From positions 214,498,011 to 214,562,010 of the forward strand of contig CM076189.1 in the NCBI GenBank assembly GCA_038277395.1: 64,000 nt of DNA, in the 5' to 3' direction. Source of the stretch: Dryocosmus kuriphilus (taxonomy: Eukaryota; Arthropoda; Insecta; Hymenoptera; Cynipidae). The notes under the pieces were generated by a model, which worked only from the letters and a program-made list of their open reading frames with translations, had not been told where the DNA came from and made no database searches. The position numbers and the translations under genes are program-made. Of this stretch, positions 57,166 to 64,000 are shown piece after piece (the stretch's first letter is position 1; each line of letters opens with the position of its first letter).

Positions 57166-58500
57166 TCAATCGAATCGGATCAATAATTTAACAGCATTGT
57201 GTTTAACATCTAGCAATATTAGACATACAAATGAGAAACTAACCTTGCGTTCTACGATTTTAGTTTCTAAACGTATTAGACCATATGAATGTACAAATGT
57301 TTGCAGCGAGGCTAATTTTGGATCTTTTCCGTCAGAAAACATTTGATCCTGTAAACACTTCAAAAACTTTAGTTCGGTCTGAAAAATCTCTTGAAAAATT
57401 AATCGGTTACCAGTATAATTTTCAGTTTTCAATTTAAAGTTTTTGAATCTTAGCATGATCGTAAAGAATCTTATCATCTTATTATAAGAAGAGAACTTTT
57501 CTAAATATTTAAAATATGTTTTCTCATCTGTAATTAACAATGAGAATTGAGCTGACGGTCTTAACTCACCGTGTATCTCATTCTCGTCAATTTTACTAGT
57601 CAATTTCGGCCAGTTATCAATAGTCTCGCGGAGCCAACCGGTCCCCTGTCACTAGCGCGAATCGAGCAGTTGCTTTGCTTGACAACAACGAGAAGGAAGA
57701 TCAGCCAGATTTAATTCACCCGGCACGTATTGCCACAATACTGATAAAGTCAATTCTCCCCTTTCGCGAACATGATTCCACACGAAAATACCCCATTGCT
57801 AATCTCGATCCAACCAGGCCAGTACCGTAGTTGAATCTGACCAGTAAAAAGCTGGTATGTCATAATTTAAAGCTTTTATAATTTCGCGATTTTGACGACT
57901 TCCAATACACGCAGCTAAAAGCTCCAAACGTAGAATAGACACATTTTCTGGAGCAACTCGTGATTTTGCTGCTAGTAACCTTAATTCGATACCATTTTGA
58001 TTTTCTACTCGCAAAAATGTTAGCGCAGCATATGCTAGCTTACTAGCGTCGCAAAAGGTGTGTAAAGAAAAAACTCCCGACCCAAACTTCCTCGGAATTT
58101 CAATTTCGTGCAAATAGTTTAATTGATTTTGCCATTGCAAAATTTTACAATTTGTTCCTTTAAATTTTGATCCAAAATTTCTTTGGGATCTTTAATTCCT
58201 AACACATCCAAATTCCACAGATCAGAAACTGTAGCATCGGATACAATCATTGAGACATTCCTCGTCACTGCATCTGACCTTTCAGCGTTCGAAACCTGTA
58301 ACGGTCCGACCAAACACTGTCTGATTTTGTGTTTTTACGTCCCCAAATAAGGAATGAGCAATCTCAACTTTTCCGGTCAGTTCATAACCTAAAAAATCTA
58401 CGACACTTGCTTTAATATAGGATCGTTGTGAACCGCCATCGATTATTGCTCGAGCATACTTTACTTTGGAATTTGAATACAACATTACACGCATCGTTTG
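57166..58500 (-). pseudogene. BEL/Pao pol: protease, RNase H, integrase N-part; RT deleted
   Basis: Reading down from 58500: an aspartic protease with IIDGGSQRSYI, where the catalytic DSG has become DGG; then the VSDLWNLDVLGI linker. The text jumps from QNLKEQIVKFCNG directly to QNQLNYLHEIEIPR and the RNase H core (HTFCDASKLAYAA, ILRLELLAACIGSR, YWSDSTTVLAWL). The reverse-transcriptase fingers, palm and YxDD motif are missing. A W..FV.N..E / YVPGELNLADLPSR linker follows in broken frames. The zinc-binding entry into integrase (HSYGLIRLETKIVERK...DVKHNAVKLL) ends at 57166. Multiple stops and the RT deletion make it non-functional. Confidence 0.93.
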
Positions 58501-59819
58501 TAAATAAACATCCGGTAGACTACAAAAACTCGCGAGAGGTTTTGTTCAACAATTTTAGTTTCCGCTGGTGTTTCGATTTTACTAGATGCTTAATTGTCCG
58601 AATTACTGCAAAAATCAGGACAAAAAAATATCATGTGACGATTTCCACATCAGCCACATGATATTTTGACTCTGCGATCTTTTGTGCGATGTCCCCGCTT
58701 CAAACATTTGAAGCAACAACTATTCTCTCTAACTATATTTTTCCTATTCTCGAAAGACAATTTCTTTGCTTTATCACACGCGGCGTCTTCATGATTATTA
58801 TTACTACAAAAAATGCATTTGTTACGTTTTTCCTCCGTGGAAAGTAGGGCGCTGGCTGTCGCTGTCTCCTGCAATGAGTCCGGCTTACCTCTCGCACTGG
58901 CTGCTTTCGTCTTCTCCCTTTTTTCGTTGTCCGTTTGTATAGAAAGCCCGTTGATCGCCATGGTTATTCTCTCTTCGTTTTTGACCTCCGCTTCCAAGAA
59001 TTGAAGCAGTTTCGTCAAGCGGTCTGTCGTTTCAACACCGTCTACAGGGGCAACGTTACTCATGGCAGAGTGTTGTCATGTCCGTAAGATTTCCTCAGGC
59101 AGCGATGACTCAACTAAAGGATAAAGCATTGTCGCGCAATTTATTGTCGGTAGGGAGGCTAATCGTTTCAAATGGGGGAATATGCGCCAATATTTTGTCA
59201 AAAACATCTGACAAACTCATCTTTTTCCCTTTATTCATAGCATTTTTAAGTACCAACGAAAGCATTTCACGCGTATAATACTCGACAAGCAAATCGTCGC
59301 GCCCAAAACGATTTCTGAGGCTATCAAAAGGCTTCTCGTAATTTTCTGCTGTAGTCGGAAAACCTTCTACAACGTTTTCCGCCTTCGACCCTTTCTCCAT
59401 AGCTTGCTTCAACTACTCAAGTTTACCCTCTCTGGAAACACTATTGTCCTCGTGAATTTTTGTGAAATGCGACCAAAATTGGAGCCACTTGCCAACACTT
59501 CCACTAAACTTTGGTATTTCTAGCGTGGGTCTTTTGAACGGCTTTTCGTTACGTGAAACTGATACACTAGCCGCAGCCATCCTTTCCTGGTTATTTTTCT
59601 CCTTGAATTTTTCAGCCAGACTCAATTTTGCCATCAAAAATTGTACTTGATATGCCTCTTGTGACTCTATGTCTTCCTGTATAACATCTTTGGGATTATC
59701 TGAAGCGATTAGTAAATCAACGTAGTTTGTGTTTTTCTCCTCTAGTATTTGCATCCGAGTTTGTAAGAGTTGCAAAGCGACCATTCGCTCTGCTTCTGAG
59801 ATCATCATTTTCGCATTTA

Positions 59820-60774
59820 CGAGGCACGTCCAGAAAGTAAGTGTACTCAATTTATGTAGGCTTCAAAAAAAATTTATTAAAACAAAAACATAGTTGGTTA
59901 CACTTGTACATATGTAAGTTATTTTTCGACATAGTCACCATCCCTCTCGATGTAAGTGGCGAGCCGCGGGATCAAGTTTTTGATGCCTGCCTCGAAGAAG
60001 TCTCCCGCCAGCTCTTTTGCCCACTTCTCCACCCCCCTCTTCACCTCCTCGTCCATTGAAAACTTGTTTCCACTTATGTGCGCCTTCAGGGAAGTGAAGA
60101 GATGGAAATCTGAAGGGGCCGGGTCAGGGGAATACGGGGGCTGTTAAAAGCGTCCCATCCAAAAGAGTCCAGGAGTTGCTCCGTGGCGTTGGCCGTTTGA
60201 GGTTTAGCATTGTCATGCAGCAGGCAGACTCCCTTTGTCAGCATGCCCCTCCTTTTATTCAGAATCGCCCTTTTCAATTTTGTTCAGCATCTCACAGTAT
60301 CTTGCCGCGTTGATGTTTTCGCAGTGAGGCAGATATTCAATCAAAATTATGCCTTTATGGTCCCAAAACACGGATGCCATGATTTTTTTGGCTGAAATTT
60401 GGTCTTCCGCTCCTCTGATCCTCATGCACGGAAGTACGGCCATTTTTAAATTCGCGACACCACTTGTACACACTCATACAATTCATAGCTCCATTACCGT
60501 AAACATTTTTCACCTCATTATATATCTCAACTGGAGCTTTTCCCTTCACAACGAGGTAGCGAATGACGGCGCGAATTTCGCACTTGGCGGGAGATACGAT
60601 CGACATTTTTCGCGAGAGATGCTACTGCGTCAAGAGTTTTCAACGCACTAACTTCGGATTGGTCTCGTTTTGAAGGGGAGGGGTCAGGCTACGCGGCAGT
60701 GTTGCCAACATGTCGAAAAAGTATTCCCTACAGCTGTGAGAGTACCAGTACACTTACTTTCTGGACGTGCCTCG
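59820..60774 (-). mobile_element. mariner inserted in BEL/Pao gag
   Basis: 955 bp with inverted ends CGAGGCACGTCCAGAAAGTA continuing AGTGTACT. The left flank is TA; the right flank is CA, so one duplication has probably mutated. Excising it restores gag text across the site (FNV to MMISEAERM). Internally deleted relative to a full mariner. Confidence 0.93.
59930..60606 (-). pseudogene. mariner transposase, central deletion
   Basis: Starts MSIVSPAKCEIRAVIRYLVV and has CMSVYKWCREFKNGRTSVHE and DQRSGRP (DNA-binding half), then jumps to KGIILIEYLPHCENINAARY. CLLHDNAKPQTANATEQLLD (second catalytic Asp) and a broken SPD..PSDFHLF-like segment follow. The linker and the segment with the first catalytic Asp are reduced, and there are frameshifts. 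Family differs from the mariner at 11460-12391. Confidence 0.9.
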
Positions 60775-60934
60775 CAACATTAAAATCGTTCAGGCACTTC
60801 GTAAAAAAATGCTCTCTGCACTCCTCTAGACTTTTTTGTGAGTTCCATTTTGAGGTTAGTCAAATCGCGTCCCGTTCAAACTCGACACTAAACACTTTAA
60901 CTTTCACCACCACACTTTAATTTTCACCACTAGT

Positions 60935-60950
60935 CCTGTCATGATCGCCA
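60935..60950 (-). promoter_or_regulatory. Primer-binding site region of BEL/Pao
   Basis: TGGCGATCATGACAGG begins two bases from the inner end of the 5' LTR on the minus strand, where the tRNA primer would anneal. I did not identify the tRNA. Confidence 0.65.
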
Positions 60951-61086
60951 GATATTAAAATATTCGTAAAGGGCAGGTAAATAAATCGTTTGAATTCGAG
61001 ATAATCCAAATAAATTGAGACATTTATTCAACACAACAAAATTACACTTCTTTCTTCCAATCGTCACAAATCAACACTACTCTCCG

Positions 61087-62693
61087 TGTTTTCAACTACA
61101 AGAACTGGGATGAATTAAATTATACACTCAAACGTAAATACAAATAAATTCGATTTTAATTTCACTCAAAAGTTTGGATACAAAAACAATGATACAGATT
61201 CGCAAATTACTGACAAAAATTAATCGAAAACAGAAAATTCAAGTGGAAACAATAGTAAAACACAATCACGGAGAAGTTATTTCTAATTATCTTAACTGGT
61301 CGAGAGCCAGAGAGCAAAAGCCCCGTCATAGGTACTGCTACTAGTTTTTATGATTTCATACGATAAGGGACCACTGTTCTTTCTTTCTTTCGTATTCCCA
61401 AGTTCAAGTTCTCTTTTCTCTCTCCTTCTTTATCGTGGCTTTCTCATATACAGCCGATAGACCACGGGCCGAGAACACGTCCCCTTTTCTATTCGTTTCT
61501 AAAGTATGCATGCGTATATATGTGTGTGTGGGCGCGCCTTAAGAGTAAGTGTTGTGAGGGTATGTGAGGTGTTCTTTTACGCGTGTTCTCCCCGTGCGTC
61601 TAGTGAACTTCCCTTATGCGAAAGCTCGGCTTACCAAGGCATGAAATTTACCTCATATGAGTAAGCACACGAAAATGATGCCCAAGTCCTCATTAACCTG
61701 TAGGTCTAGCCCAACGTTGAACACACTGTCCAAGCCCGCATTCACCTGTGTAGGCTTAGATCAACTTTGGGTCATCAACCGTCCAAGTTTTCATTACTCC
61801 TCTAGGTTTAGATCGACTTTGAACACACTGTTCAAGTTATCATTAACCTCTATTAGGCTTAGAACTACTTTGGACAGAACGTATTTGGAAATATATATAT
61901 ATATATTTCCAAATACGTTCTGTTCTCAAATTTTACCTCCATTGTTTTCAAATATACTTTTAAACGAATCTCCTTTTTAATTACCCCAATCAAGTTAAGT
62001 TTTATAATAAAATTTGAATGATTCTTAATCTTTTGCTCTTGGACTCTCGAACAATTTATGTTCCGTTTTCATAAACTTTTTGACCTGATCCCTGCAAAAG
62101 ACCATTGATTACATAAATTATTATCTATTTTGTTTTGCATTAGCTAAAGACTACTTTCGAGTTTATTTTATTTTTGTTAAAATTATACTAGTTAAGATTT
62201 AATATAACAATGTCGATATACGTAGTCTTTTGCCTAAATTACATCTGCATAATTTCGCTTGAATTTCAATTTTGCCTTAATTATTAATTATTTACTAATA
62301 ATTAATATTAAGTTGCTATGTAGGCTAATAAATAAATCGAGGACCGAAAATGTGATTCATTTGATCACGTTCTTACATCGTGTAAGTGGAAACTGGAAAC
62401 TCAATGAAACAAAGGGTTTCTTTAAGCCACAAAGAAAAACTCTAAAGAATGTAGAATATAAACATCCTCTGATATCACTCTGCTGTGTGGGAAGTTATTT
62501 TTAAATGATAAAATTCAAACCTTGTTTAATTCTCAGCCGACATATCAACTTTACACTTATTTCCTTATTATTATTATTTATTTTTAAATAAAGAAAACGT
62601 GTTTTTCAATAGTATAATTTTAAGTTGTTATAATTAATTTATAAACAAGATATGAAATAAAATCCACGCATAAATTTGTCTCAATCCGTAACA
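61087..62693. mobile_element. 1.6-kb solo-LTR-like insertion
   Basis: Begins TGTTTTCAAC and ends CCGTAACA (TG...CA). It is flanked by an exact CTCCG duplication (61082-61086 and 62694-62698). There is no internal coding region. A TG...CA unit with a 5-bp duplication is what remains after recombination between the LTRs of a retrovirus-like element. The length is long for an LTR, and I do not see a full copy elsewhere in the window. Confidence 0.8.
61874..61923. repeat. Perfect 50-bp palindrome
   Basis: ACAGAACGTATTTGGAAATA and its reverse complement flank a central (TA)n with no mismatch. It could form a cruciform or RNA hairpin. It lies within the solo-LTR-like element. Confidence 0.95.
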
Positions 62694-62785
62694 CTCCGCT
62701 TCCTCTCTTTACTCGCTCTTTCTCTACGCTCTCTGGCGGTGATCGTTAATACTATTTACATTTAAATTCAAATCTTCACACTATT

Positions 62786-64000
62786 CTTTATGGTCCCAAC
62801 TGCCTATCTCTTTCTATCCATGAGTCTATCCGCCTTTTCGTGAATATATATTATTTTGTATTGTGAGTCCACGGATTTTTGTAATTCAGTTTTGTTTTTA
62901 TTAAGTTACGAGAAGTGGTAAATAATTAATTCTTTATTTATTCCTTCAAAACAGAGCTATCAAGATTTAAAAACAAACGAAACATCAAGCAATATTTCGG
63001 AATTCGAAAGCAGCGAGCCAATGTAATTGCTAAATTATAGTTTTTAAAATACGTTTCTTATGTGAGAAAATGTTGCACCTAACGTGCCAACTAGCGACTT
63101 AATTAATTCGGAACCAATGGATAGAAGTGGATAGAAATATTGGAATTCAAAACGATAGAAGTTATTTCTATTGCAGAAGAGACACAAAAGGATTCACTTG
63201 GATAAAAAAACAGGTATTAAAAAAATAAGCATAAGTTTATATTACTGAACGGATAGATAAAGATAAACTTGGATAAGCGGAGGATACATTTTGATAGAAA
63301 TACTGAGATTCAAAAAGGATAGGGCTGACTTATATTGCAAGAGAGATAGAATAGGATTTAATTAAATAGAAAAATAGGGATTAAAAAAGATAAGCAAGAT
63401 TTTGCATTGCTGAACGCCCTGAACGGATAGAAAAAGATAGACGTGGATAAGCGGAGGATATACTCCCAAGCAGACCGCGTGAACGCAAAGATTACGCTAC
63501 ACTCTACAGCGTAACCCAAAAGTCTAAAGCAATCTTATAGCAGCCTCGCATTATAATTAATAAATACAAGGAACTAAATATTTAAAGTGTTGTAATTGTA
63601 ACTCTACGTTAAAATTGACCTTAGAAAATGACAATGTAAGTGCCAAAATTTGATTTTTCAGCGGTAGGGTAAAGTACCCGAATTTGGGACAAATGCATTT
63701 TTGGTACCGAAGTCGGGACAAACTGAAAAGAACGTACATATATAAGTATTGGCGTATGTTATTACTATTATTTTAACTTTAATAATATATTTTTGTTCAT
63801 ATCTATCAGAGTAGTATGAAAAATTATATTTTAAAATTGTTTATTTAAGAAAATATGGCTATTGAAAAAGTAGTGTTAAAACCTCCGTATTTTTCATCTA
63901 TTTTGAAGCGTTTAAGCCTCGGAAAAAGAATTTTCAAGCCTCGATTTAAGGCAAATCCCCCGGCGCTCAAACTATAAGTCCATTGTGCCTCACCCTTACA
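62786..64000. other. Right flank without supported genes
   Basis: TATCC/GGATA words like those left of the BEL/Pao insertion (44710-44780) show that the retrotransposon landed in a pre-existing GATAG-type repeat. A twofold tandem repeat lies at 63112-63464. No gene was recognised to the end of the window. Confidence 0.45.
63112..63464 (+). repeat. Twofold ~175-bp tandem repeat
   Basis: Two diverged units share GATAGAAATA, TGAACGGATAGA, AAAGATA and GGATAAGCGGAGGATA. The second unit has a short CGCCCTGAAC insertion. Confidence 0.8.

Larger units (their letters stand above)
58650..60848 (-). pseudogene. BEL/Pao gag, split by a mariner
   Basis: Starts at ATG 60848 (MELTKKSRGVQRAF, frameshifted), is interrupted by the mariner at 59820-60774, and resumes with MMISEAERMVALQLLQTRMQ. 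The capsid-like part has FKRPTLEIPKFSG and WLQFWSHFTKIHE, then FPTTAENYEKPFDSLRNRFG. An in-frame TAG lies at 59413-59415. The nucleocapsid part has two knuckles: CIFCSNNNHEDAAC is a complete CCHC, while CFKCLKRGHRTKDR has lost its last Cys. The order and the FGRDDLLVEYYTREML text are typical of BEL/Pao gag. Confidence 0.92.
44786..62780 (-). mobile_element. BEL/Pao LTR retrotransposon with nested insertions
   Basis: LTRs of the same family lie at 44786-45011 and 60953-62780 (the latter split by an insertion). Exact CTATT duplications sit outside them (44781-44785 and 62781-62785). The minus strand carries gag with zinc knuckles, a DGGS protease, RNase H and integrase parts in BEL/Pao order. 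The reverse-transcriptase core and the middle of integrase are deleted. Insertions account for most of the 18-kb span: a 9.2-kb long-TIR element with adjoining sequence, a 955-bp mariner and a 1.6-kb solo-LTR-like element. The LTRs differ at about a dozen aligned positions plus one 10-bp indel, so the element is not very recent. Confidence 0.95.
60953..62780 (-). repeat. BEL/Pao 5' LTR, split by insertion
   Basis: The two halves, 60953-61086 and 62694-62780, rejoin at CTCCG to match the 3' LTR over its whole length except for a 10-bp difference and about a dozen substitutions. Confidence 0.93.

Noticed and set aside
59841..60651. Several plus-strand frames
   Set aside because: They are antisense to the mariner transposase and BEL/Pao gag fragments.

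Overview
The window reads as AT-rich animal nuclear DNA, most likely insect (a hymenopteran is my guess, not a demonstration). Reasons: a spliced gene with GT-AG introns, TATA/initiator and AATAAA signals, 5S rRNA-like sequences, and animal-type transposons (Merlin, mariner, another Tc1/mariner-type element, hAT, Penelope-like, BEL/Pao). No bacterial-style operon is present. Only two coding units look like genes rather than transposon debris: a four-exon secreted 12-cysteine protein (31764-39312) and an intact single-exon C2HC zinc-finger protein (50733-51422). The second sits inside a 9.2-kb element with 2.7-kb terminal inverted repeats and is the best candidate for an undescribed system.

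Layout. 1-9016: an inverted-repeat element (672-3521) holding copy A of a GC-rich-headed repeat; a 2.77-kb Merlin transposon with a perfect 8-bp target-site duplication (3585-6356); and a related foldback element with long poly-G tracts (7929-9016). 9017-14722: little apart from a deleted mariner (11460-12391). 14723-20784: a foldback-type element holding a ~175-bp satellite, long degenerate AT-rich arms and repeat copy B. 21211-25660: a nearly intact Penelope-like element with hammerhead-like ends, then two 5S rRNA-like sequences in opposite orientation. 27598-31450: repeat copies C and D, a 227-bp palindrome and a MITE.

31764-39312: the secreted-protein gene. Its second intron has grown to 6.8 kb by insertion of a 4.27-kb Tc1/mariner-type transposon (with about nine 245-bp tandem repeats) and a hAT relict that itself carries a MITE. 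39313-44780: gene-poor AT-rich DNA.

44786-62780: one degraded BEL/Pao LTR retrotransposon on the minus strand, with 5-bp target duplications (CTATT), into which at least three elements have been inserted: the long-TIR element within integrase, a mariner within gag, and a 1.6-kb solo-LTR-like element within the 5' LTR (5-bp duplication CTCCG). Its reverse-transcriptase core is deleted, so it is not autonomous. All alignments were done by eye; boundaries marked by target duplications are the firmest.
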